A stretch of 12,091 bases of DNA from CAZCWX01 sp964502465 (GTDB lineage: Bacteria; Desulfobacterota; Binatia; Bin18), in NCBI GenBank assembly GCA_964502465.1, contig CAZCWX010000688.1, positions 1-12,091 of the forward strand, in the 5' to 3' direction. Below, in pieces: positions 1 to 5,568 of the stretch. The notes under the pieces were generated by a model, which did not search any database, was not told the DNA's origin, and saw only the letters and a list, made by a program, of their open reading frames with translations. Numbering within the stretch: the first letter of the stretch is position 1; each line of letters begins with the position of its first letter. The position numbers and the translations under genes are program-made.

Positions 1-99
1 GAAGCGTTCAAGAAGCGCATGGGCTGGCACTTCAAGTGGGTGTCGTCGTACGGCAGCGACTTCAACTACGACTTTCATGTGTCGTTCACAAAGGGTTAA
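1..99 (+). CDS. DUF899 thioredoxin-fold family protein, 3' end only, apparently truncated
   Basis: Frame 1 is open from the window edge to TAA at 97-99 and gives 32 residues. They contain KKRMGWHFKWVSSYGSDFNY and then DFHVSF, a pattern I recognise as the conserved core of DUF899 proteins, a thioredoxin-like family of unclear biochemical role. Family members normally run on for many tens of residues after this block, usually with a segment like (E)IAKG followed by a tyrosine-rich stretch. Here the frame stops at once, yet the codons just after the TAA (100-111) read I-A-K-G before a second stop. This suggests a nonsense mutation followed by decay. The 5' part lies outside the window. Family assignment is fairly sure; the truncation reading rests on memory of the family. 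Confidence 0.65.
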   Translation, partial: EAFKKRMGWHFKWVSSYGSDFNYDFHVSFTKG

Positions 100-152
100 A
101 TCGCCAAGGGTAGTGCTTGATAATCCGAAGGAAAGACATAAACTATAATAAT

Positions 153-512
153 ATGGCATATGATCATCCCTATCCAGAGGCGCTCGAGACGTTGGTCTCG
201 CGCCTGCCAGAACTTGCACTTATCCTTGGTCCTGCGGCGAGGCCCAGGCTGGAGTCCGTTCGCTTGCTGTTGCAAGAAGCTATTGCCGCGCATGCCAACG
301 GTGACGTTCCGCGGGCGATGTATGGTATTGGCAGAGCAATGGATACCCTCGCACAACTTGCTGATAGCCTTGATCCTTACGAGGCGATGATGATGCGTGC
401 ATTGTCAGCCCAATTTCGTCAGGCACTCTTGCATGGAGATCACAACGAGGTGCAGCGCACCTCGGACCTGATGCGTGAGCAGTCAGGAACGATGATCAAA
501 AACAAGCGCTGA
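153..512 (+). CDS. Unknown conserved-looking helical protein, 119 aa
   Basis: I do not recognise this protein. It is predicted to be almost wholly alpha-helical, with leucine/alanine-rich amphipathic stretches (residues about 8-45 and 50-100), no cysteine, no signal peptide and no membrane segment. The C-terminus is basic and polar and ends in NKR. I chose ATG 153, although its nearest purine-rich stretch (GAAGGAAAG, 127-135) is 17 bases away, rather far. An in-frame TTG at 117 has AAGGG (106-110) at a 6-base spacing and would add 12 residues, so the start is uncertain. It lies 80 bases before the metallophosphoesterase on the same strand and could be co-transcribed with it. No function is assigned. 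Confidence 0.6.
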   Translation: MAYDHPYPEALETLVSRLPELALILGPAARPRLESVRLLLQEAIAAHANGDVPRAMYGIGRAMDTLAQLADSLDPYEAMMMRALSAQFRQALLHGDHNEVQRTSDLMREQSGTMIKNKR

Positions 513-592
513 CGTCTCAAGACTCACGAGCTATTGCCGATCTTTTCACTTGTGCAGTCTTAATCCACCAGAGAAAGGTGAAAGGGTAAACA

Positions 593-1552
593 GTGGCTCA
601 ATCTTCTGCCCTCGAACAACCCCCATCGCTTACGACCCCGATAACAATTCCACCGTTGCCCCAGTGGAGAGCGAAACTGCAGGCCCAGTGCTCTGCGTGG
701 GCACGGTCTCCCCGTGCACACCAAGTGCTTCGCGCACTGTTGCTTGTGGGGATTCCTGGCATCGGTGCGTATGCCCATTTGATTGAACCGACATGGCTCA
801 AAGTCAAACGCCTTACCTTGCCTCTTCACAACTTGCCCCTCAGCCTTGACGGGTTCCGCTTAGTGCATCTGAGCGATTTGCACATTGGCTCTGCAGTGCC
901 AGGCTGGTTTTTCCACCGGGTGATAGAAACAGTGCGTCAGTTAGCTCCTGACGCAATCGTGCTTACCGGTGACTTTGTTCATACTCGCCCAGAAAACTCA
1001 CAAGAACTCGCGGCGCTCCTGAGCAAACTACAAGCTCCACAGGGTGTATTTGCTGTTCTCGGGAACCACGATTACGCAGTGAATTATCCTGGACATCCTG
1101 GGCTTCCTGGAGCTGAGGATGTCGTGATTACTGCCCTGGAACAGGCTGGGATCACCCTATTGCGTAATGAGTGGCTCCCGATCGGAGGAGGGCAGTGCCC
1201 GCTGGCTGTCATAGGGATAGAGGATCTCTGGAGCGGACGTGCCCAGACGGCTCCGTTGCAGGATATCCCCGCGTCGTATCCCCGCATTCTGCTTAGTCAT
1301 AATCCGGACATTGTCCAGTTTTTGCCGCCGGATAGCTTTGACTTGCTGTTGTGTGGCCATACGCATGGGGGGCAGGTGCGTGTTCCCCCATTTCCTCCGC
1401 CAGTGACGGCAATCTCAAACCGACGCTTTTGGGGTGGGCTGTTCGCTCATGGCCGCAGTTGGGTTTTTGTCAGCCGTGGGATTGGGTATACTTGGCGTGT
1501 TCGTCTGGCTGCTCGGCCGGAATGTGTTGAGATCACCCTCACTGGACAGTAG
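593..1552 (+). CDS. Membrane-anchored metallophosphoesterase, YkuE-like
   Basis: Calcineurin-like phosphoesterase of 319 residues. The metal-binding motifs occur in order: SDLH (94-97; D95, H97), GD (126-127), GNHD (157-160), SH (235-236) and GHTHGG (255-260). Together these supply the two-metal site. A hydrophobic segment at about 45-63 precedes the domain, as in YkuE-type enzymes anchored in the cytoplasmic membrane. Some YkuE relatives, such as LpxG-type enzymes, act on lipid pyrophosphates; the substrate here cannot be read from sequence. The start is GTG 593 with AAAGGG at 581-586, six bases upstream. The N-terminal 40 residues are proline-rich and low in conservation signal. Family is certain, substrate unknown. 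Confidence 0.93.
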   Translation: MAQSSALEQPPSLTTPITIPPLPQWRAKLQAQCSAWARSPRAHQVLRALLLVGIPGIGAYAHLIEPTWLKVKRLTLPLHNLPLSLDGFRLVHLSDLHIGSAVPGWFFHRVIETVRQLAPDAIVLTGDFVHTRPENSQELAALLSKLQAPQGVFAVLGNHDYAVNYPGHPGLPGAEDVVITALEQAGITLLRNEWLPIGGGQCPLAVIGIEDLWSGRAQTAPLQDIPASYPRILLSHNPDIVQFLPPDSFDLLLCGHTHGGQVRVPPFPPPVTAISNRRFWGGLFAHGRSWVFVSRGIGYTWRVRLAARPECVEITLTGQ

Positions 1553-1605
1553 GCGCTGCTCTTCTTACTTGACTTCCTGAGAGGGGTTGGGGAGTGCAAA
1601 AAAAC

Positions 1606-1773
1606 ATGGCGAAAGAGTTGAAACCTTGTTGTGAAAAGACCCTCACTGCTCGAGTGAAAAAAATCAGGAACTATTACACTACTTTCCCTGTCATCAAAGA
1701 TATTCCCTGTCCTGTGTGTCGACAGATTATTCAGGTGCGGGTGTACGAGAAGTCCTCCGAAGCAAATCTGTAG
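1606..1773 (+). CDS. Small cysteine-rich protein, 55 aa, possible zinc-binding
   Basis: ATG 1606 opens a 55-residue frame that ends at TAG 1771-1773. It carries two cysteine pairs, CC at residues 8-9 and CPVC at 35-38, the second in the setting IPCPVCRQIIQVRVYE. This is the look of a zinc knuckle or zinc-ribbon half. The N-terminal part is basic (KTLTARVKKIR). GGGGAG at 1590-1594, 11 bases upstream, is an acceptable ribosome-binding site. It follows the metallophosphoesterase by 53 bases on the same strand and may be co-transcribed. The paired cysteines and ordered composition argue against chance, but I know no named family. Zinc binding is inferred. Confidence 0.55.
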   Translation: MAKELKPCCEKTLTARVKKIRNYYTTFPVIKDIPCPVCRQIIQVRVYEKSSEANL

Positions 1774-1897
1774 TTGCGTACCGGAGGAATAATCATCCTC
1801 TTCTGGACGGTGAGAAGATTGGAGATGTCTACGTAGAGCGACTGAGACGCCCTGGTCAGCTTGGGGCTGAGGGGAATTCCGAAGGAACCACCTCAAA

Positions 1898-1919
1898 GAG
1901 ACGTGACTTGTCGCGTCTC
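1898..1919. repeat. 22-base near-perfect palindrome
   Basis: The arms GAGACGTGAC and GTCGCGTCTC pair around TT, with one T/G wobble. In RNA the plus strand would form the better hairpin. It sits between the small cysteine-rich gene (ends 1773) and the convergent 75-aa gene (ends 1974), so it could serve as a transcription end. A T-run (1951-1956) lies about 30 bases further on the plus strand, too far for a classical intrinsic terminator. Its core also matches a repeat in front of the crotonase gene at 16 of 19 bases, so an operator role is the alternative. Confidence 0.5.
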
Positions 1920-1973
1920 CCTTCTGCTGTTGCTACGCGAGTGGGGATCGTTTTTTATAAGTATATTCGTAGC

Positions 1974-2201
1974 TTAATGTACCTGATAGGGAGCGGGCAT
2001 CTGGCCAGACCGCACCCAATTGAGGAACACGTTGAGCGGTGGCCGTGTATTAATCTTGGCACCGGCAAAATTGCCACAGAGTCGCACCCGACCGCTATTG
2101 ATCAGGTAGGCAACGGTAGCGACGGCTTCCTCATCGTTTTTGGCGGACTCATTCACAGTCTGGATCAGATCAAGAAGGGTAGTTTGTTGTTGTACTGCCA
2201 T
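1974..2201 (-). CDS. Conserved hypothetical protein, 75 aa
   Basis: A small protein starting MAVQQQTTLLDLIQTV, with a central block VATVAYLINSGRVRLCGNF that resembles small conserved proteins of environmental bacteria having no assigned function. An amphipathic helix (residues 6-35) is followed by a short 'NSGRVRLCGNF' turn-strand unit, as in some small DNA-binding or adaptor folds; this is speculative. The frame is open 42 codons further upstream, but ATG 2201 is preceded by GGAGG (2210-2214 on the minus strand) at 8 bases, which fixes the start. It is transcribed away from the crotonase gene. It contains a single cysteine, with no signal peptide and no membrane segment. Confidence 0.75.
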   Translation of the reverse strand: MAVQQQTTLLDLIQTVNESAKNDEEAVATVAYLINSGRVRLCGNFAGAKINTRPPLNVFLNWVRSGQMPAPYQVH

Positions 2202-2476
2202 TGATGTATCCTCCACGAGTAAAATAAGAGAGCAATCTCTGTGCCATTTGCAATTTTTCAGCATTTTTGAGAAAACCACTGAGATTTCAAGGAGAAAAAT
2301 ATGTTCCCGCTTGCGGCGGCTCTCCAATTAACGGTTTAACGGTGCGCAGATGTGACATCTTTATCGGTCGGAGTGTTGCCATTTTACGGTATCGAGAAAA
2401 AAGCGCGTAATGTGAGTCCCTCTGTCCGCGAAGAATAAAGAGAATATGGGAACAAAATGTGTCCATCTCAGATAAC

Positions 2477-2504
2477 GCAAAAATTCCTGGCGTTAAATTT
2501 TTGC
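2477..2504. repeat. Perfect 9-base inverted repeat
   Basis: GCAAAAATT (2477-2485) and AATTTTTGC (2496-2504) are exact inverted copies around a 10-base spacer. Inside it a second dyad, TAACGC (2473-2478) with GCGTTA (2490-2495), overlaps in an exclusive way, so two alternative pairings are possible. It could be an operator or, if transcribed, a hairpin ahead of the crotonase. No regulator gene is in view. Confidence 0.5.
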
Positions 2505-2561
2505 CGCATTGTGTCACTGAGCGTCAGGTGCTTTTACAGGTAAGATAAGGTGAGTGAGGGA

Positions 2562-2602
2562 AGCGTGACAGATTATGTCTCTCGACGTGACATATCGTGT
2601 CT
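2562..2602. promoter_or_regulatory. Two operator-like repeats before the crotonase
   Basis: Two copies of GTGACA-N5-TGTCT lie at 2565-2580 and 2587-2602. Each contains the dyad GACA-N5-TGTC, with centres 22 bases apart, about two helical turns. The downstream copy is 56 bases before the crotonase start. The spacing and symmetry suit a dimeric repressor such as a TetR- or GntR-type protein, but no regulator gene is present in the window. Regulation is inferred. Confidence 0.45.
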
Positions 2603-2658
2603 TTCAAGTTGGATGGTGACCATTGTTGTGAAAATTTTTGTCAGTAAAAAGGGGAATT

Positions 2659-3486
2659 ATGGCATACGAATACTTGCTCTCTGAACAAGCCGATGGGGTG
2701 GCGACTATCACACTCAACCGACCGGAGAAACATAACGCCCTTTCGCAAGGATTGTTGACTGAACTGCGGGGGGTGCTTGATATGATCGAAGTTGATACAG
2801 ACATACGGGCTGTGGTGATTACGGGAGCTGGCAGGCAGGCATTTTCTACTGGGTTTGACCTCAACCCACGTGAACTGGCTGTCGGAGCCCCGCAGGACGA
2901 AGCGGACTGGAACCGCTCGATCAAGCTCAACTTTGATACGTTGATGCGGATTTGGAATCTGCGCCAGCCGGTGATCGCTGCCGTGAACGGCTATGCCGTG
3001 GCTGCTGGCTCAAATCTGGCGCTGATCTGTGACATCACCATCGCTGCAGAGAATGCGACATTCGGGGAACCGGAAATTCGTCATTTCGCCCTTTCTCCCT
3101 TGCTCTTACTCCCCTACCTCGCCAACAACAGCAAGGCGATGCACTATCTCTATTATAGCGGCGACACGATCGGTGCTGAGGAAGCCTTGAAGCTCGGGCT
3201 GGTCAGCAAAGTCGTTCCGCAGGATCAACTGCAGACTGAAGCACGGCGTATCGCCCGGCGGATTGGGCAGGTTCCGGCGTATGCCGTGCAATTGACCAAG
3301 CGGAGTATCAAGTCTGCGTATGAAATGATGGGATTCAAAAACGCCATGGAGCTACACCGGGCGAATGATGCCTTGGTGATCGATGCTTCACAGATCGAAG
3401 AAAAACGCAATCTGATGAGAGTATTACAAGAGCAAGGACTCAGGGCGTTTCTTGAATTGCGGGATGGACCGTTCCGACAGGAATAG
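2659..3486 (+). CDS. Enoyl-CoA hydratase/isomerase (crotonase) family protein
   Basis: A cytoplasmic crotonase-fold protein of 275 residues, acting on an acyl-CoA. Conserved points are LNRPEKHNAL (19-28), the first oxyanion-hole segment FSTGFDL (62-68), the second at NGYAVAAG (110-117), CDITIA (124-129) and FGEPEI (135-140). Of the two glutamates used by classical enoyl-CoA hydratase, the second is kept (E139, in PEI), while the first is replaced by asparagine (N119, in GSNLAL). The usual glycine-rich loop after PEI is replaced by RHFALSPLLLL. It may therefore be an isomerase, hydrolase or lyase rather than a hydratase. The start is ATG 2659 behind AAGGGG (2649-2654); an upstream in-frame TTG (2638) is less likely. 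It lies divergent from the 75-aa gene. Confidence 0.9.
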   Translation: MAYEYLLSEQADGVATITLNRPEKHNALSQGLLTELRGVLDMIEVDTDIRAVVITGAGRQAFSTGFDLNPRELAVGAPQDEADWNRSIKLNFDTLMRIWNLRQPVIAAVNGYAVAAGSNLALICDITIAAENATFGEPEIRHFALSPLLLLPYLANNSKAMHYLYYSGDTIGAEEALKLGLVSKVVPQDQLQTEARRIARRIGQVPAYAVQLTKRSIKSAYEMMGFKNAMELHRANDALVIDASQIEEKRNLMRVLQEQGLRAFLELRDGPFRQE

Positions 3487-3512
3487 TTTGCAAGAAGCAA
3501 TGGGGAAGAGTG

Positions 3513-3641
3513 ATGAAAGAGGTCACAGGTAAAGTCGCCGTGTCACGAGCGCGTACACGTGACACATTGGTGGACGGATGGAGTGCCAGCGAACTGACAC
3601 GCATGGAAGAACTCTTTCCTTTTGTGGTGCGCTACGAATAG
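3513..3641 (+). pseudogene. Remnant beginning like a short-chain dehydrogenase, 42 codons
   Basis: A good ribosome-binding site (GGGGAAGAG, 3502-3510) precedes ATG 3513. The first ten residues, MKEVTGKVAV, match the usual start of SDR oxidoreductases, where the NAD(P)-binding TGxxxGIG loop should follow. Instead the frame continues SRARTRDTLVDGWSASELTR and ends at TAG 3639-3641. The switch falls exactly at a perfect inverted repeat (3540-3565). The likely reading is an SDR gene, once downstream of the crotonase in the same operon, that lost its body by deletion or rearrangement. The alternative is a chance small frame. It cannot make an active dehydrogenase. Confidence 0.45.
3540..3565. repeat. 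Perfect 8-base inverted repeat at the SDR breakpoint
   Basis: GTGTCACG (3540-3547) and CGTGACAC (3558-3565) are exact inverted copies around a 10-base spacer. They mark the point where the SDR-like reading ends. The arms contain GTGACA/TGTCAC, the same half-site found before the crotonase, so it could be a deletion scar, a hairpin or a binding site. Confidence 0.5.
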
Positions 3642-3696
3642 CTGTTCTGGGACATGGCTCTTAAGGGCAGCGTGTAGCCTGTGTGAAGGGGCTGCC

Positions 3697-3718
3697 GCAT
3701 TTGTCGAAAGACAAATGC
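3697..3718. terminator. Hairpin with GAAA loop between convergent genes
   Basis: A perfect 9-base stem GCATTTGTC/GACAAATGC closes on the tetraloop GAAA, a stable GNRA loop; three more pairs can form beyond a two-base bulge. It lies 21 bases past the stop codon of the minus-strand monooxygenase and beyond the crotonase/remnant on the plus strand, so it may end transcription or protect 3' ends from both sides. No T-run follows on either strand, so it is not a classical intrinsic terminator. Confidence 0.45.
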
Positions 3719-3739
3719 GTGGCGTGTTATGGATGTTTC

Positions 3740-4858
3740 CTATGACCGCAGTCCAGCCTGGTGCAGCAGGGGTAAGACCTTCTCCCCGAAGTACGTGATC
3801 TCTTCGTTGTAATCGAGCCAGCAAAGGATCATCCCCTCAATACCAATCTGCGACAGCTTCACCAATTCTTCAGTGACTTGTTCGGGGGTGCCAACCATCG
3901 GATACCCCCCCCAGCCAGCGATGAAATGCTCAGCAAACTCGGTGAGATGCTGTTCAGAGAACGAGCCACTTTCGACACCCAGGAGCCGCAGGATGATACG
4001 GGTCGCTTCCCAGTCGCCTTTCTCGATAATGTAGCGGTACATCTGCTTGGCTTCTTTCTCAGTATCGCGGCAGACCACCAGACCGTAACTCATCATCCCG
4101 ATCTCACGACCGTACTCGTGTGCCAGCCGTTGCACATCAGTGACAACTGTTCGCCCGTTCTCGAGGGTATCGATCGAGATAAAATTAAAATCGACTTCAC
4201 GGGCGGAAAACTCTCTTCCTGCTGGAGAGAAGCCGGCATTGATGAGCACTGGATACGGTTTCTGCATAGGCTTTGGCAGCAGGTAGCCATCTTTGATGCG
4301 GAAGAACTCACCCTCGTGATCGAAATGCTGCTCGGTCCACAGCCGTTTGATGACCTGAATCCACTCGCCGGCGTAACGGTATCGCGTGTCATGGTCCATC
4401 TGCTTGACGCCAAACATTTCCATCTCCGGCGTGAACCACCCACAGACAATATTGAGTCCCCAGCGGCCTGCGGAAATGTGATCAATGGTTGCGCCTTGCT
4501 TAGCCGCAACAATGGGGTGCATGGTCGGCACATGCGAGGTGGAGAAGAGCATGATGTGCTGTGTGTGGGTCGCCATTGCGGTTGCCCAGGTGTAGGTCTC
4601 CATGCAAGTGCCGTTGAAGTCCGTAGAACCACCAAAGCCTCGCCAGCGTCCCACCGGCACTAACAGTTCGAAACCAAGAGCATCGGCCTTTTGGGAAATG
4701 GCAACGTTATGTTTGTACGTTGGCTCGAAAGTAGACTCAGCATGACTGATTGTACACCCATAGCTGCAATTCTGGCCGAAAATACCAAGCTTCATTTTGT
4801 TTTGATTAAAGACCGGCACATGGTTGCGGCGATACTCCATTAATTCGGTTGCATTCAT
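3740..4858 (-). CDS. LLM-class flavin-dependent monooxygenase, RutA-like
   Basis: A bacterial luciferase-family (TIM-barrel, FMN-dependent) oxidoreductase of 372 residues. It has RWRGFGG (71-77), DHISAGRWGLNIVCGW (126-141), the DTRYRYAGEWIQVIKRLW helix (157-174) and AGFSPAGREFSAR (208-220). This arrangement closely recalls RutA, the pyrimidine monooxygenase, and related ring-opening or C-S/C-N cleaving enzymes. Such enzymes use reduced FMN and O2, normally delivered by a separate flavin reductase, and none is seen nearby. The start is ATG 4858 behind GAGG at about 10 bases. It is divergent from the [2Fe-2S] ferredoxin with only 32 bases between start codons. The substrate is unknown; the residues N-terminal to KLGIFGQN (1-21) form a short family-specific extension. 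Confidence 0.9.
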   Translation of the reverse strand: MNATELMEYRRNHVPVFNQNKMKLGIFGQNCSYGCTISHAESTFEPTYKHNVAISQKADALGFELLVPVGRWRGFGGSTDFNGTCMETYTWATAMATHTQHIMLFSTSHVPTMHPIVAAKQGATIDHISAGRWGLNIVCGWFTPEMEMFGVKQMDHDTRYRYAGEWIQVIKRLWTEQHFDHEGEFFRIKDGYLLPKPMQKPYPVLINAGFSPAGREFSAREVDFNFISIDTLENGRTVVTDVQRLAHEYGREIGMMSYGLVVCRDTEKEAKQMYRYIIEKGDWEATRIILRLLGVESGSFSEQHLTEFAEHFIAGWGGYPMVGTPEQVTEELVKLSQIGIEGMILCWLDYNEEITYFGEKVLPLLHQAGLRS

Positions 4859-4890
4859 GGGGACGTTTCCTCTATTGTCAGTGCGGGACT

Positions 4891-5241
4891 ATGAACAAGC
4901 TTGATATCTATATCTGCACCAAAAGCAAGTGTACGGCCAAGCGCGTCCAGGTCAAGTTGTGGGCAACCGAGGCGCAGGCAGATTCCTATAATGGGCCGGA
5001 GCTACTCAGCGCGATACGGGAACTGGTAGCAAAGAAACAGCTCGATGACTGTGTGAACGTGCATGAGGTGATGTGCATGTCCGGGTGTCCGGTGGGACCA
5101 CGAGTCGATATGATCAGTGGCTCTCGGCGAGTCATGTATTTCCAGCGCAAGGTGCCGACGGGGAGGAAGGATTTGGTAGGCTGGGCCTTCATAGGAAGCA
5201 TCGAGGAAGAAGTAGACACCTATCTTCCTTTTGGTGGGTAA
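4891..5241 (+). CDS. Thioredoxin-like [2Fe-2S] ferredoxin domain protein
   Basis: A 116-residue protein beginning MNKLDIYICTKSKC. The cysteines C9 and C14 (C-x4-C) and C62 and C66 (C-x3-C, in MCMSGCPVGP) have the spacing of the 2Fe-2S site in thioredoxin-like ferredoxins and NuoE-type subunits; C54 is extra. The fold starts with a beta strand leading into the first cysteine pair. It probably acts as a soluble one-electron carrier or a redox/metal-handling protein. The start is ATG 4891, with only weak purine-rich sequence (GTGCGGGAC) upstream; an in-frame TTG at 4849 lies inside the neighbouring gene and is unlikely. Its closeness to the divergent monooxygenase suggests joint control and perhaps an electron-supply role, which is inference. 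Confidence 0.82.
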   Translation: MNKLDIYICTKSKCTAKRVQVKLWATEAQADSYNGPELLSAIRELVAKKQLDDCVNVHEVMCMSGCPVGPRVDMISGSRRVMYFQRKVPTGRKDLVGWAFIGSIEEEVDTYLPFGG

Positions 5242-5280
5242 CGCTGCACTTTTGCCCCCCCTGCTTGATTAGGGCTGAAG

Positions 5281-5568
5281 CTAGTGGCTTAAGTTGTATT
5301 CGAGATGATACTTGCCGCCTTCGAGATCCCATGTGTTGTTCGCGCTCCAGGAGTAGGAAGCGATTCGCCGGCACTTCTTGAAACCAATCGGAACCTCGTC
5401 TGGACCGATCAGTCGACCATGTCGAAAGATGTAGAGGTAAAAAGTCTGCTCGTAGGCATCGAGGTTAGGAGCCAGGTAACTCAGAAACTGTTTCAAAAAC
5501 TCAGCAACATCTCCGTTCCGCCTCATCCAGACTGCGCTTGCTACACGATCCGGGCCGGTCGTGGTCAT
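5281..5568 (-). CDS. Unknown protein, 95 aa, overlapping the TPR gene
   Basis: I do not recognise this protein. ATG 5568 overlaps the TGA of the upstream TPR gene in the form ATGA, the arrangement of translationally coupled genes, so it is probably the second gene of that operon. The C-terminal half is ordered and distinctive: a tyrosine/phenylalanine-rich strand region (EQTFYLYIFRHGRLIGPDEV, 40-59), a basic Cys segment (FKKCRRIASYSW, 63-74) and an ending LEGGKYHLEYNLSH. No signal peptide and no membrane segment are visible. It converges on the ferredoxin gene, 39 bases away, with no clear terminator between them. The frame is supported by position and composition, not by a known family. Confidence 0.6.
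   Translation of the reverse strand: MTTTGPDRVASAVWMRRNGDVAEFLKQFLSYLAPNLDAYEQTFYLYIFRHGRLIGPDEVPIGFKKCRRIASYSWSANNTWDLEGGKYHLEYNLSH

Larger units (their letters stand above)
2202..2658. promoter_or_regulatory. Divergent intergenic region rich in dyads
   Basis: These 457 AT-rich bases separate the divergent 75-aa gene and the crotonase, and I see no convincing gene in them. They hold a tandem 8-base repeat TTAACGGT at 2328-2335 and 2336-2343, a 9-base perfect inverted repeat at 2477-2504, two operator-like copies at 2562-2602, and a short dyad ATGGT-G-ACCAT at 2613-2623. Promoters for both flanking genes must lie here, but no pair of hexamers stands out. For the minus-strand gene, a TTGCAA/TCTTAT pair with 18-base spacing upstream of its ribosome-binding site is a weak candidate. 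Confidence 0.6.

Noticed and set aside
593..786. Tandem frames around the phosphoesterase start as separate small genes
   Set aside because: They overlap the N-terminus of the metallophosphoesterase, which has the clear ribosome-binding site and motifs.
1716..2204. 162-codon plus-strand frame overlapping the cysteine-rich gene and the 75-aa gene
   Set aside because: No ordered protein pattern, no proper start context, and the overlapping frames on either side show better gene features.
3878..4663. 261-codon plus-strand frame opposite the monooxygenase gene
   Set aside because: It is the antisense shadow of the RutA-like gene, with no family motif of its own and no ribosome-binding site of note.
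5242..5280. Terminator between the convergent ferredoxin and 95-aa genes
   Set aside because: Only a weak GCCC...GGGC pairing is possible in these 39 bases, with no T-run on either side.
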